A DNA stretch of 64,000 nucleotides from DASZTV01 sp035548125 (lineage in GTDB: Bacteria > Actinomycetota > Actinomycetes > JAFAQI01): NCBI GenBank assembly GCA_035548125.1, contig DASZTV010000076.1, positions 1 through 64,000 of the forward strand, read 5' to 3'. The position numbers and the translations under genes are program-made. Below are positions 1 through 9,306 of this stretch, piece by piece. Position 1 is the first letter of the stretch. Every line of letters begins with the position of its first letter. The notes beneath the pieces were generated by a model that did no database searches, had not been told where the DNA came from, and worked only from the letters and a program-made list of their open reading frames with translations.

Positions 1-206
1 ACCAGTGAGAACAGCAGCAGGATGAGCCCGATCCCGGCCAGCCCGTGCCAGGCGTTGAACGTCCCGGTCACGCCGGCCTCCGCCTCACCGGAGAACGTCA
101 CGCGGTACCACGGCAGGAACGACGCGACGAAGACCAGCAGACCCGACACCAGTGCGATGACATCGTGGCGAGGTACGGAGTACGCCTCGGGCTCTGGGAT
201 CGACAT
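1..206 (-). CDS. Hypothetical membrane protein, N-terminal part
   Basis: The gene starts at an ATG at 204-206 and runs off the left edge, so only the first 68 residues are visible. They begin MSIPEPEAYSVPRHD, followed by a hydrophobic helix (about residues 16-33), a short Trp/Tyr-containing outside-type segment and the start of a second helix. This looks like a small multi-pass membrane protein. I do not recognise the family. It lies 28 bases downstream of dnaG on the same strand and could be the last gene of that transcript. Confidence 0.6.
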   Translation of the reverse strand, partial: MSIPEPEAYSVPRHDVIALVSGLLVFVASFLPWYRVTFSGEAEAGVTGTFNAWHGLAGIGLILLLFSL

Positions 207-234
207 GCCCGTGACACTAGTGGCGGCAGAAGGC

Positions 235-2100
235 CTACAGCTCGCCGACCGCTTTGGCGCGCAGCCCCTTCTTGTGCCGCTCGAGCTCGATCAGCTCGCC
301 GAACATCCGGTTGTACTCCGCGGCGCTCTCGACCGGATTGAGCCGCTGCAGCTTGGACTTCAGCTCCTGGATCCGCCGGGTCAGCGCCATCTCCTCGAGC
401 CGGATGAGCAGCGCCTCGGCGTAACGCGGGTCGGCCTCGTCGACCGACTGCAGCGGTTCGACGGCGAGCTCGGTGACCAGGTCCCGGATCGAGTCGGTCT
501 CCGCCGTCTCCGCGAGCTTCGACACCCATTCGGGGCCGCCCGCCGAACGCGCCGCGCCACTGGCCTTGGCGACCGCAGCGGCGACCGCGGCGTAGGCCGG
601 CGAGGTGAAGCACTCCTCGCCGAGCCCGTCGAACACCGGTCCGGCGAGCGTCGGGCGCTGCACCACGAGCTTGGCGACCTCCCGCTCGACCACCAGCCGC
701 GGATCGGCCGGGTCCGGGATCGCCGGTGCCGCCCGGCGCCGCGGGGCGGCGTCTCGATCCGCCGGCGCGGCGGCCCCACCCGCACCGTGCCGCACCCGCT
801 GCAGGACCGGCTCGACCTCCATGCCGAGCCACCCGGCGAGCCGCCGGGCGTACTCGTCGCGAAGTGAGGTGTCCTTCAGCTGGGCGACGACCGGCGCGGT
901 CGCGGACAGCGCATCGATGCGGCCCTCCGGGATCGACAGGTCGAAGCGTTCGAGAGTGGCCCGGATCGCGAACTCTGCGAGCGGAATATGGCTCGCGACC
1001 AGGTCACGCACCGCAAGGTCGCCGCGCTGCTGGCGGAGCTCGCACGGGTCCAGTCCGTCCGGCTGCACGGCCACGAAGGTCTGGGTCACGAACTTCTGCT
1101 CCCCGGCGAAGGCCTTCAACGCGGCGTTGCGACCCGCCTCGTCGCCGTCGAAGGTGTAGATCACGCGCCCGCGCAGCTCATCCTGATCCATCAGCAGCCG
1201 CCGAAGCACCGCAATGTGCTCGTCGCCGAACGCCGTCCCGCAGGTCGCGACCGCGGTGGTCTCGCCGGCGAGATGACAGGCCATCACGTCGGTGTAGCCC
1301 TCGACGACGACTGCCTTCGCGGTGGTCGCGATCGCGTGCTTGGCGAGATCGACGCCGTAGAGCACCTGGCTCTTCTTGTAGAGCGGGGTCTCGGGAGTGT
1401 TGAGGTACTTCGGCCCCTGGTCGTCCTCGCGGAGCCGGCGCGCGCCGAACCCGATGATGTCGCCCTTGCGGTCGCGGATCGGCCAGATCAGCCGGCCGCG
1501 GAACCGATCGATCGGGCCGCGTTGGCCCTGGCTGGCGATGCCCGCCGCGAGCAGCTCCGCGTCGGTGAAGCCCTTGCGGCGCAGGTGGTTGACGGTGATG
1601 TCCCAGCCGTTCGGCGCGTAGCCGACCCCGAACGTCGCCCACGCCCCCTCGTCGAAGCCGCGCTCGGTGAGGAACTCACGAGCGATCGCCGCCTCGGGAC
1701 TCGCCAACGACGCCACGAAGAACTCCGCCGCCGCCACGTGCGCGTCGAGCAGCCGCTGCCGCTGGCCGCCTCCTCTGCTCGGGGCGGCACCTCCCTCCTC
1801 GCGGCGCAACTCGACCCCGGCCCGGCGGGCGAGAACCTCGACGGCGTCGGAGAAGTCGAGATGCTCCATCTCGCGGACGAACGTGATCGCGTCACCGGAG
1901 GCGCCGCAGCCGAAGCACTTGTAGAAACCGAGGGTGGTGTTGACCGTGAACGACGGGGTCTTCTCCTCGTGGAAGGGACACAGCCCTTTCAGCCGTCCCG
2001 CACCAGCGCGGCGCAACGCGACGTGGTCACCGATCACCTGTTCGAGCGAAACCCGCTCGCGGACGGTCGCGATGTCCTCGTCGCGAATCCGCCCCGGCAT
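235..2100 (-). CDS. dnaG: DNA primase
   Basis: Synthesises the RNA primers for the replication fork. The 621 residues show the full bacterial layout. A CHC2-type zinc finger uses C41, H44, C62 and C65. A TOPRIM catalytic core follows, with E267 in VVVEGYTD and the metal-binding acidic residues D318 and D320 in FDGDEAG. The C-terminal region is the helicase-interaction part, and length is normal for the family. It lies 44 bases downstream of a methyltransferase gene. The upstream dgt gene also concerns DNA precursors, so this end of the cluster has a replication theme. Confidence 0.97.
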   Translation of the reverse strand: MPGRIRDEDIATVRERVSLEQVIGDHVALRRAGAGRLKGLCPFHEEKTPSFTVNTTLGFYKCFGCGASGDAITFVREMEHLDFSDAVEVLARRAGVELRREEGGAAPSRGGGQRQRLLDAHVAAAEFFVASLASPEAAIAREFLTERGFDEGAWATFGVGYAPNGWDITVNHLRRKGFTDAELLAAGIASQGQRGPIDRFRGRLIWPIRDRKGDIIGFGARRLREDDQGPKYLNTPETPLYKKSQVLYGVDLAKHAIATTAKAVVVEGYTDVMACHLAGETTAVATCGTAFGDEHIAVLRRLLMDQDELRGRVIYTFDGDEAGRNAALKAFAGEQKFVTQTFVAVQPDGLDPCELRQQRGDLAVRDLVASHIPLAEFAIRATLERFDLSIPEGRIDALSATAPVVAQLKDTSLRDEYARRLAGWLGMEVEPVLQRVRHGAGGAAAPADRDAAPRRRAAPAIPDPADPRLVVEREVAKLVVQRPTLAGPVFDGLGEECFTSPAYAAVAAAVAKASGAARSAGGPEWVSKLAETAETDSIRDLVTELAVEPLQSVDEADPRYAEALLIRLEEMALTRRIQELKSKLQRLNPVESAAEYNRMFGELIELERHKKGLRAKAVGEL

Positions 2101-2144
2101 GCCGACACTGTACGGCGGGCCGGCGACGCCGCAGACCGCGTTTG

Positions 2145-3161
2145 TCAGGCGGGGCGGCGGAGCTCGACCTGCATGCTCCCGGTCCGGCCCGTGACCAGCT
2201 TCTGGAAGATGTCGACGACGGTGAAGATCGACAGCAGGACGAAGCTCTGCAGGCCCGGCTGGAAGATCGACACCGGCGGGAAGAGCCGATCCGCGAAGTC
2301 GTCGCCACGGCGCTCGCGCAGCCAGGCATGGCAGGTCCAGTTCCAGAAGACCGGGTTGACCTCGTAGCTGACCTGCTCGACGGTGAGCCCGATCTGGGCG
2401 GCGAGCCGCTCGGCGGACGCCGGGTCATAAAGGGTCCAGTGCCGCGGGAAGTGCCAGCCGCCCCAGAACCTGCCGAAGCGGCGCACGTCTGCCGAGTCGA
2501 CGTTGGGCGTGGCGAACATGAACACCCCACCCGGCTTCAACAGCTCCGCCGCGCGCCGGGCGAACCCGACCGGATCGTCGACGTGCTCGATCACGTGGCT
2601 CGCGACGATCAGGTCGAATGTGCCGTCCGGCAGCTCCTTGTCGACCTCGAAGCGCCCAGCGACCGCGATGTGGCCGGCCTGCTTGGCGCGCTCCACCGCC
2701 TCCTCGCCGATGTCGATGCCGTACGTCTCGATGGTGCGGCCGGGGATGGCGTCTCGGTACCAGGTCAGCAGCCGGCCATCCGCACAACCGACGTCGAGCA
2801 CCCGCGCCGGGCCGTCACCGGGCGCGGCGCGCTCGAGCAGCTTGCGGAACCGTTTCTGGTAGCGCTTGGCCTTGATCCGCTCACCGAGGCCAGGCGCTCC
2901 GCCGTCGTCGTGGACCAGGTGGTAGGCGTAGTACTCAGCGGGATAGATCCGGCCGAGCTCGCTGACCGCCGGCCGCGGGTTGAGTCGCACCAGCCCGCAC
3001 TTGTTGCACCGCACGATCGGGAACGACGCGTCGGTGGTGTTGCGGTACTCGTGCTCCCGGCCCTCGAACAGCACCTCGTCGTCGTGAGCGCCGCAGCCGG
3101 TGCACGGGACGTCCTCGGTGCTGATCGGCGCAGCCGGGTCCTGCTGTGCCGCAGCCGTCAT
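2145..3161 (-). CDS. Class I SAM-dependent methyltransferase with N-terminal zinc ribbon
   Basis: A 338-residue protein. The N-terminus carries two CxxC pairs (C20/C23 and C52/C55), as in zinc-ribbon methyltransferases acting on sugars or surface glycans. The SAM-binding motif VLDVGCADG is at about 121-129, and a SHVIEHVDDP motif follows. A hydrophobic helix near 306-325 suggests membrane association. The chosen ATG overlaps the stop of the upstream desaturase gene (ATGA at 3158-3161), so the two are probably translated together. That suggests lipid or lipid-linked sugar methylation, but the substrate is unknown. Confidence 0.85.
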   Translation of the reverse strand: MTAAAQQDPAAPISTEDVPCTGCGAHDDEVLFEGREHEYRNTTDASFPIVRCNKCGLVRLNPRPAVSELGRIYPAEYYAYHLVHDDGGAPGLGERIKAKRYQKRFRKLLERAAPGDGPARVLDVGCADGRLLTWYRDAIPGRTIETYGIDIGEEAVERAKQAGHIAVAGRFEVDKELPDGTFDLIVASHVIEHVDDPVGFARRAAELLKPGGVFMFATPNVDSADVRRFGRFWGGWHFPRHWTLYDPASAERLAAQIGLTVEQVSYEVNPVFWNWTCHAWLRERRGDDFADRLFPPVSIFQPGLQSFVLLSIFTVVDIFQKLVTGRTGSMQVELRRPA

Positions 3162-4105
3162 GCGGAGCGGCCCCCCAGCGACCCGGCGTAGCGAAGCAGG
3201 GCCGTGAGGTACGCCGAGCGGATCAGCCGCGGCGGTTGCGGCGAGTCGGCCAGCGCCACGCGTACGTCGGGGAGCCGGCGTGCCGGCACCGCCGGGTACA
3301 GATGGTGCTCTGCGTGGTAGTTCATGTTGAACGGCGCAAGGAACGCGAGCTCCAGCGGGTTGCTCGAGATCGACACCAGCAGGTTGTCGTGATCCGGCCG
3401 CTCGTCGGTCAGCACCGCGTGCTCGACGAAGCTGCGGATCAGGTGACAGACCGTGGTCAGGGTGATCAGCGGGAGCACCCATAGTGCGAGGTAGAGCCAC
3501 CACTCACCGAACGCCGCCCACGTCGCGCCCCAGATCACCAGTTGCGAGAGCGCCAGGTTGCGCAGGTCGCGGATCTTGTCCTTGGCGTCCACGTTGGACG
3601 GCGCGCCGGACAGCAGCACCATCACGGCATAACCGCCCAGCAGGCCGAGGCCGAAGTAGCGGACCAGTGCCCACTTGCTGGCTTTGTCCGCGGTGTCGTG
3701 CAGCGGCAGGTCGGGGTCGTCCGGCGTCGTGATCAGCCGGTGATGGGCGAGGTGGCGGGCCCGGGTCGCGTGCCATGGCGAGCCGCACGGCGAGGCACAG
3801 GCGATGATGCCGACCAGCTGGTCGCGGCGCTTGTCGCGGGTGAAGCTCGCGTGGATGCAGTCGTGTTCGATGTTGAGCAGCGACTGCTGGCGGGACGAGA
3901 TGACAAGGAAGGCAAGGACCAGCACCCACCAGTGACGGTAGAGGCCGGCGGCGGTGAACGCCCCGGCGATGACCAGCCAGGTCACCGCGAGGTAGGCCCA
4001 GTTGCCGACCCGGTCCTTCGGGCGCAGCGAGGCGAGCTCGCGGACCTGCTCTGCCGAGAGCAGCCCGACCCCCTGGCGCCCGAGGGGCGGCGCGGTCACC
4101 GTCAC
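3158..4105 (-). CDS. Membrane fatty acid desaturase family protein
   Basis: A 315-residue integral membrane di-iron enzyme. The three histidine boxes are complete: H81-x3-H85 (HDCIH), H118-x2-HH (HLAHH) and H264-x2-HH (HAEHH). Four or so hydrophobic helices flank them, for example about 36-54 and 58-72. The layout matches acyl-lipid and acyl-CoA desaturases or hydroxylases that need an external electron donor; none is encoded nearby. It overlaps the downstream methyltransferase by four bases. Desaturase, ketolase and hydroxylase members share these boxes, so the exact reaction is open. Confidence 0.85.
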   Translation of the reverse strand: MTVTAPPLGRQGVGLLSAEQVRELASLRPKDRVGNWAYLAVTWLVIAGAFTAAGLYRHWWVLVLAFLVISSRQQSLLNIEHDCIHASFTRDKRRDQLVGIIACASPCGSPWHATRARHLAHHRLITTPDDPDLPLHDTADKASKWALVRYFGLGLLGGYAVMVLLSGAPSNVDAKDKIRDLRNLALSQLVIWGATWAAFGEWWLYLALWVLPLITLTTVCHLIRSFVEHAVLTDERPDHDNLLVSISSNPLELAFLAPFNMNYHAEHHLYPAVPARRLPDVRVALADSPQPPRLIRSAYLTALLRYAGSLGGRSA

Positions 4106-4136
4106 GCGCGCAGTCTAGTTCGGTTCGCCTCCCGGG

Positions 4137-4580
4137 TCAGTCCTCCTCGAGCGTCAGGACGATGACCTTGTGGGGCAGCTCGAGCGGCCCGTGGGCGAAC
4201 TCCTCCCCCACGACGTCAAACCCCAGCCGCTCGTAGAAGCCGAGCGCGCTCACCCGGGCGTTGGCCCACAGCAGCGGCGCACCGGCTACCCGTACCAGGT
4301 CGATCGCCCCGAGCAACACCTGAGCACCGAGCCCGGTCCCCTGCCGATCCGGTGCCACCGCCATCCCTCGCAGCTGCCAGCTCTTGGGGATGCCCTGGTA
4401 CGGCGAGGGGAAGACGCTCGCGCACGCGACGACCTGGTCGCCGTCGAACGCCGCCACGTGTCGGGTCGCGGGCAGCTCGTCGTAGTCCGACGGCGTCACC
4501 GGCCAGCCCGGACGCAGGACGGCCATCCGCAGCGCGCGGATGTCGGCAGCGTCAGCCACCCGGACGACCACCGACGACAC
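4137..4580 (-). CDS. GNAT family N-acetyltransferase
   Basis: A 147-residue single-domain acetyltransferase. The acetyl-CoA binding signature appears as VAPDRQGTGLGAQVLL (about 78-93), followed by the usual ALGFYERLGFDVVGEEF ending. The GTG start at 4578-4580 is two bases after the dgt stop, which decides the start and implies translational coupling. The family acetylates amines of many kinds and nothing here fixes the substrate. Confidence 0.85.
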   Translation of the reverse strand: MSSVVVRVADAADIRALRMAVLRPGWPVTPSDYDELPATRHVAAFDGDQVVACASVFPSPYQGIPKSWQLRGMAVAPDRQGTGLGAQVLLGAIDLVRVAGAPLLWANARVSALGFYERLGFDVVGEEFAHGPLELPHKVIVLTLEED

Positions 4581-4582
4581 GG

Positions 4583-5809
4583 CTAGCTCACCAGCCGGGC
4601 GTGCCAGGCCATGGCCGAGGTGTCGGTCAGCGAGGCGACCTGGTCGACGACGACGCGCAGCCGTGCCCGATCGTCGGCGGCATCGAGGTACGCCGCGCGC
4701 AGCCAGGGCTCGAGGGTCTCCGGCGCGCCGTCGGCGACCGCGGCGAGGAGCTCGGCGAGGCGTTCCCGCTGGAGCTCCTGCAGGGCCACCACCGCTGGAC
4801 GGCGCATCACGTAGCGCGCGGCGATCGCCTTCAGCACCGCGCACTCGGCCCGGGTGTCGGCGGGTACGACGAGCTCGCCACCGTAGCGGCGGACCGGGTT
4901 GCCCTCGGCCTCGTCCAACGTGGTGCGGATCGGCGCGGCGCACAGCCGCCCGGTCAGCTCGCTCATCATGCGTTTCAGCGCGGCCATCGCACGCATCGAC
5001 CCGTCGTACTCGACCACCCAGAACTCCAGCTGCCGCAGCCGGCCCAGCGCCGCGTGCAGGTCGTCGTCCGGAACCGAGAGATAGGACTCGCGGGCGACCG
5101 CGACGAGCGCCTCGCGCTCCACGGGGTCGTCGAGGCGAGCGAGGTCCACCAGTCCCGCGTGCACGCCGTCCTCGAGGTCGTGGACCGAGTAGGCGACATC
5201 GTCGGCCCAGTCCATGATCTGCGCCTCGACGCAGCGAACCTCCGGAAACGCGCCGAGCCGCAACCAGTCGAACGCCGGCTTGTCGTCCTCGTAATAGCCG
5301 AACTTGTCGGTGTCCGGACGCCGCGGCCAGGGGTATTTCATCGCCGCGTCCAGCGCCGCCCTGGTCAGGTTGAGGCCCACGCTGTGACCGTCGGCGTCGA
5401 ACACCTTCGCCTCGAGCCGGGTCAACACCCGCAGGCTCTGCGCGTTGCCCTCGAAGCCGCCGAAGTCCTTGGCGAAGTCCGCCAGGGCGCGCTCGCCGTT
5501 GTGCCCGAACGGCGGGTGACCCAGGTCATGCGCGAGGCACGCGGTGTCGACCAGATCCGGATCGGCGCCGAGAGATCCGGCGAGCTCCCGCCCGATCTGC
5601 GCGCACTCGAGGGAATGAGTGAGGCGGGTACGCGGGAAGTCACTCTCGCCGACGCCCACGACCTGGGTACGGGCCGCGAGCCGACGCAGCGCCGCAGAGT
5701 GCATGACCCGCGCGCGGTCGCGCACGAAGTCGCCGCGAACCGCCCGCGAGGCCTTCTCGGGTTCCTCGACCCGGCGCGCCCGCGTAAGCACGTCGTACTC
5801 GGCCCTCAC
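4583..5809 (-). CDS. dgt: Deoxyguanosinetriphosphate triphosphohydrolase-like protein
   Basis: A 408-residue HD-domain dNTP triphosphohydrolase. The metal-binding residues are H65 in RLTHSLE, the HD pair H94-D95 in LAHDLGHPPFGHNGE, and a later Asp in DWADDVAYSVHD. The family hydrolyses dNTPs to deoxynucleosides and triphosphate. In actinobacteria it usually lies just upstream of dnaG, as here apart from three inserted genes. Start is GTG (5807-5809) with a GGTGGG Shine-Dalgarno-like run. Substrate preference cannot be judged from sequence. Confidence 0.93.
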   Translation of the reverse strand: MRAEYDVLTRARRVEEPEKASRAVRGDFVRDRARVMHSAALRRLAARTQVVGVGESDFPRTRLTHSLECAQIGRELAGSLGADPDLVDTACLAHDLGHPPFGHNGERALADFAKDFGGFEGNAQSLRVLTRLEAKVFDADGHSVGLNLTRAALDAAMKYPWPRRPDTDKFGYYEDDKPAFDWLRLGAFPEVRCVEAQIMDWADDVAYSVHDLEDGVHAGLVDLARLDDPVEREALVAVARESYLSVPDDDLHAALGRLRQLEFWVVEYDGSMRAMAALKRMMSELTGRLCAAPIRTTLDEAEGNPVRRYGGELVVPADTRAECAVLKAIAARYVMRRPAVVALQELQRERLAELLAAVADGAPETLEPWLRAAYLDAADDRARLRVVVDQVASLTDTSAMAWHARLVS

Positions 5810-5822
5810 GCCCCACCTGCGT

Positions 5823-6455
5823 TCAAATCACACCAGCGCTGTGCTCGTTGTCGTTGCCGAAGATCTTGTAATAGATGTAGGCCTCGGTCTCCCGCGCGAT
5901 GTACCTGAGCTCGACACCGCGACCGGCGTTCGCCGGCCCGCTGCGCTCGGGCGACGTGTCCGCCTTGATGCCGAGGTCACGTGCCATCGTCCGGGCCCGC
6001 AGGCAGTGCCACGGATCGGTCACGAGGACGGCCGTGCGCCAGCCGTGTGCCGCGAACGTCCCCTTGACGGCACGCAGGCTGCGCAGCGTGTCGGTGCCGG
6101 TCTGCAGTGCGACGAGCGCCGCGGACGGCACGCCGTGCTTGTGCAGGTAGCTCTCCCCTGCCTCAGCCTCCGTGTAGACGTCACCCGGCTGCTTCCCCCC
6201 GACGGTGACGATGTGTGTGGCGACCCCTTCGTTGTAGAGCACGAGCGCGTGGTCGAGGCGCGCGGCGAACACCGGCGAGGGGGTGCCGTTGTACTGGCTG
6301 GCGCCGAGCACCACGATCGCGTCGGAGTGCGGGTGCTGGTCCTCCCTCGCCACCCACCAGATGTGAACCGCGACGTATCCGACGTAGACGACGACCAGCA
6401 GGACGAGTGCGAGGACGATCCGGCGGGTCCATCGGAACCACGCCAGCGGCGTCAC
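5823..6455 (-). CDS. DUF218/YdcF-SanA family membrane-anchored protein
   Basis: A 210-residue protein with one N-terminal transmembrane helix (about 13-32) and a DUF218 domain. That domain begins DAIVVLGASQYNGTPS, with GVATHIVTVGG and VTDPWHCLRARTMA further on. Relatives (SanA, ElyC, YdcF) affect envelope integrity or peptidoglycan/lipid-carrier metabolism. The biochemical activity is not established for this subgroup. The GTG start overlaps the ppdK stop (GTGA at 6452-6455), so it is co-translated with ppdK. Confidence 0.85.
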   Translation of the reverse strand: MTPLAWFRWTRRIVLALVLLVVVYVGYVAVHIWWVAREDQHPHSDAIVVLGASQYNGTPSPVFAARLDHALVLYNEGVATHIVTVGGKQPGDVYTEAEAGESYLHKHGVPSAALVALQTGTDTLRSLRAVKGTFAAHGWRTAVLVTDPWHCLRARTMARDLGIKADTSPERSGPANAGRGVELRYIARETEAYIYYKIFGNDNEHSAGVI

Positions 6456-9145
6456 CTGCTGTCGCTACCCGCCGCGTCGAGAGAGGCGCGACCCGCCTCC
6501 AGCCGCGCGACCGGCACCCGGAACGGCGAGCACGACACGTAGTCCAGGCCGACGTGGTGGAAGAAGTGGACCGACTCCGGGTCGCCGCCGTGCTCGCCGC
6601 ACACCCCGACCTTGAGGTTTGGGCGCGTCGCCCGGCCCTCTTCGACGGCGATCTTCACGAGCCGTCCGACACCTTCGGCGTCGAGGGTCTCGAACGGGCT
6701 GACGCCGAACACCCCGACGTCGATGTAGCGGCTGAAGAACGCGCCCTCGACGTCGTCCCGGGAGAAGCCCCAGCCCATCTGGGTGAGGTCGTTGGTGCCG
6801 AACGAGAAGAACTCGGCGGCTTCCGCGATCTGACCCGCCGTCATCGCGGCACGCGGCACCTCGATCATGGTGCCGATCAGCGTGTGCACCTCGACGCCGG
6901 TCTCCACGGCCACCTCGGCGAGGATCCGCTCCGCCTCCTCGCGGACGATCTCCAGCTCCTGCACGGCGCCGACGAGCGGCACCATGATCTCGGGCTTCGG
7001 GTCCTTGCCGTCCTTCTTCAGCTGGGCGGCTGCCTCGGCGATCGCGCGGACCTGCAGCGCGAACAGGCCGGGGATGACCAGACCGAGCCGTACCCCGCGC
7101 AGGCCGAGCATCGGGTTCTGCTCGTGCAGCCGGCGTACCGCTTCCAGCAGGGTGCGGTCCTTGTCGCTCACCGGTTCGTTCTTGGCCTCGGCGACCGCGA
7201 TCTTCACCGACAGCTCGGTGAGGTCGGGCAGGAACTCGTGCAGCGGCGGGTCGATCAGCCGCACCGTCACGGGCAGCCCGTCCATCGCCCCGAAGATGCC
7301 GACGAAGTCATCGCGCTGCAGCGGCAGCAACGCGTCGAGCGCGGCGCGCTGCTCGTCCTCGCCCTCGGCGAGGATCAGCCGCTCGACGAACGCGCGACGC
7401 TCGCCGAGGAACATGTGCTCGGTCCGACACAGGCCGATGCCCTCGGCGCCGAACCGGCGGGCTCTCGCGGCATCCTCCTCCGTGTCCGCATTCGTCCGAA
7501 CCCCGAGCCGGCGCTTGCCGTCCGCGTGCTTGATGATGCGGTCGACGGCGGCGACGAGCGGATCGGACGACGCGTCGAGCTTGCCCTCGAAGTACTCCAC
7601 GACGGGGCTGGGCACGACGGGCACCTCGCCCAGGTAGACCGCCCCGGAGGTGCCGTCGATCGAGACGACGTCTCCTTCCGCGACCTTCGTGCCGTCCTTG
7701 GTCGTGATCGACTTGGCGGAGACGCTGATCTCCAGGTCGTCGGCGCCCGACACGCAGGTCTTGCCCATGCCGCGGGCGACGACCGCGGCATGGCTGGTCT
7801 TGCCGCCCCGGCTGGTGAGGATCCCCTCGGCGGCGATCATGCCGGGCAGGTCGTCGGGGTTGGTCTCGCGGCGGACCAGGATGACCTTCTCGCCTCGCGC
7901 CGCCCACTCCCCTGCGGTCTTGCTGTCGAAGACGACCTTGCCGACCGCCGCACCCGGCGAGGCGTTGATGCCCTTCGCGATCTGCTTCGTGTCGGTCGCC
8001 GCGTCGTCGAACCGCGGGAACATCAGCTGGGCGAGCTGCGCGCCGTTGACGCGCTGCAGCGCCTCGTCCATGTCGATGAGGCCCTCGTCGACGAGCTGTA
8101 CCGCGATCTTGAACGCCGCCGCGGCGGTGCGCTTGCCGACCCGGGTCTGCAGCATCCACAGCTTGTTGCGCTCGACGGTGAACTCGATGTCGCACAGGTC
8201 GCGGTAGTGGTTCTCGAGCTTGGCCATGATCGCCATCAGCTCGTCGTACGCCGGCTTGTCGATGCCCTCGAGGTCCGCCAGGGACACCGTGTTGCGGATA
8301 CCGGCGACGACGTCCTCGCCCTGCGCGTTCTGCAGGTAGTCGCCGTAGACCCCCTGGTCGCCGCTGCCCGGGTCGCGCGTGAACGCGACTCCCGTCCCGG
8401 AGTCCATCCCGATGTTGCCGAAGACCATCGCGACGACGTTGACCGCGGTGCCGAGGTCTGCGGGGATCCGCTCCTGGCGGCGGTAGAGCTTGGCGCGGTC
8501 GCCGTTCCAAGAGTCGAAGACGGCGCGGACCGCGAGGTCGAGCTGCTCGCGCGGATCGGTCGGGAACGGCAGGCCGGCGTGCTTGGCGACGACCTCCTTG
8601 TAGTTCTCGACGATGCCCTGCAGGTCGTGCTCGTCGAGGTCGAGGTCGTTCTTGGTGCCCTTGGCCTCCTTGGCCGCGTCGAACACCTCGTCGAAGTGCT
8701 CGCCGTCGACTCCGAGCACGGTCTTGCCGAACATCTGGATCAGCCGGCGGTAGGAGTCCCAGGCGAAGCGGGGGTTGTCGGCCTGCTTGGCCAGACCCGC
8801 TACGGAGGCGTCGTTCAGGCCGATGTTGAGGACCGTGTCCATCATGCCGGGCATCGAGAACTTCGCCCCCGAGCGGACGCTCACCAGAAGCGGGTCGTCA
8901 GCCTGGCCCAGCTGCTTGCCCATCGCCTTCTCGAGTGCGGCGAGGTGCTCGCTGACCTCGTTGGCGAGCTCGTCCGGCTCGCTCCCTCGCTCGAGGTAGA
9001 CCTTGCAGGCCTCGGTCGTGATCACGAACCCGGGCGGGACCGGCAGGCCCAGGTTGGTCATCTCCGAGAGGTTCGCGCCCTTGCCGCCCAGCAGGTCCTT
9101 CAGGTCCTTGTTGCCTTCGTGGAAGTCATAGACGTACTTCGGCAT
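6452..9145 (-). CDS. ppdK: Pyruvate, phosphate dikinase
   Basis: Interconverts pyruvate + ATP + Pi and phosphoenolpyruvate + AMP + PPi. The 897 residues show an N-terminal ATP-grasp domain starting KGANLSEM. The central swivelling phosphohistidine domain has H452 in GGKTSHAAVVARGMG, including the Thr next to the regulated site. The C-terminal TIM-barrel PEP/pyruvate domain ends with GVCGEHGGDPES, which contains the active-site Cys. Length is typical. A GAGGAG Shine-Dalgarno stands about eight bases before the ATG. It lies downstream of glyS on the same strand with a 161-base gap. Confidence 0.97.
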   Translation of the reverse strand: MPKYVYDFHEGNKDLKDLLGGKGANLSEMTNLGLPVPPGFVITTEACKVYLERGSEPDELANEVSEHLAALEKAMGKQLGQADDPLLVSVRSGAKFSMPGMMDTVLNIGLNDASVAGLAKQADNPRFAWDSYRRLIQMFGKTVLGVDGEHFDEVFDAAKEAKGTKNDLDLDEHDLQGIVENYKEVVAKHAGLPFPTDPREQLDLAVRAVFDSWNGDRAKLYRRQERIPADLGTAVNVVAMVFGNIGMDSGTGVAFTRDPGSGDQGVYGDYLQNAQGEDVVAGIRNTVSLADLEGIDKPAYDELMAIMAKLENHYRDLCDIEFTVERNKLWMLQTRVGKRTAAAAFKIAVQLVDEGLIDMDEALQRVNGAQLAQLMFPRFDDAATDTKQIAKGINASPGAAVGKVVFDSKTAGEWAARGEKVILVRRETNPDDLPGMIAAEGILTSRGGKTSHAAVVARGMGKTCVSGADDLEISVSAKSITTKDGTKVAEGDVVSIDGTSGAVYLGEVPVVPSPVVEYFEGKLDASSDPLVAAVDRIIKHADGKRRLGVRTNADTEEDAARARRFGAEGIGLCRTEHMFLGERRAFVERLILAEGEDEQRAALDALLPLQRDDFVGIFGAMDGLPVTVRLIDPPLHEFLPDLTELSVKIAVAEAKNEPVSDKDRTLLEAVRRLHEQNPMLGLRGVRLGLVIPGLFALQVRAIAEAAAQLKKDGKDPKPEIMVPLVGAVQELEIVREEAERILAEVAVETGVEVHTLIGTMIEVPRAAMTAGQIAEAAEFFSFGTNDLTQMGWGFSRDDVEGAFFSRYIDVGVFGVSPFETLDAEGVGRLVKIAVEEGRATRPNLKVGVCGEHGGDPESVHFFHHVGLDYVSCSPFRVPVARLEAGRASLDAAGSDSR

Positions 9146-9306
9146 TGCGGGCGCTCCTCAACCGATCTTGACGACCCCAAAACCCTACCCACGGCAATAC
9201 CGGTCTCATCCCCCTGACCGAAGTCGCACTCAACGGGGGTCCGCGAGCAGGTGAAACCGGACACCGACACCCAGACCCTCGTGGGTTGTGGGCTGCTTCG
9301 AACGGG

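Noticed and set aside
988..2367. 459-codon frame opposite dnaG
   Set aside because: The translation is Arg/Ala/Leu-rich without family motifs and mirrors dnaG codons.
2168..3191. Methyltransferase frame extended to 3503
   Set aside because: The extension lies inside the desaturase gene. The ATGA overlap at 3158-3161 marks the start.
6215..9217. 1000-codon open frame on the plus strand
   Set aside because: It is antisense to ppdK, whose protein is fully conserved. Long antisense frames are expected in GC-rich coding DNA.
9146..9306. Possible tRNA or riboswitch between ppdK and glyS
   Set aside because: No cloverleaf or conserved aptamer core could be drawn from the 161 bases.
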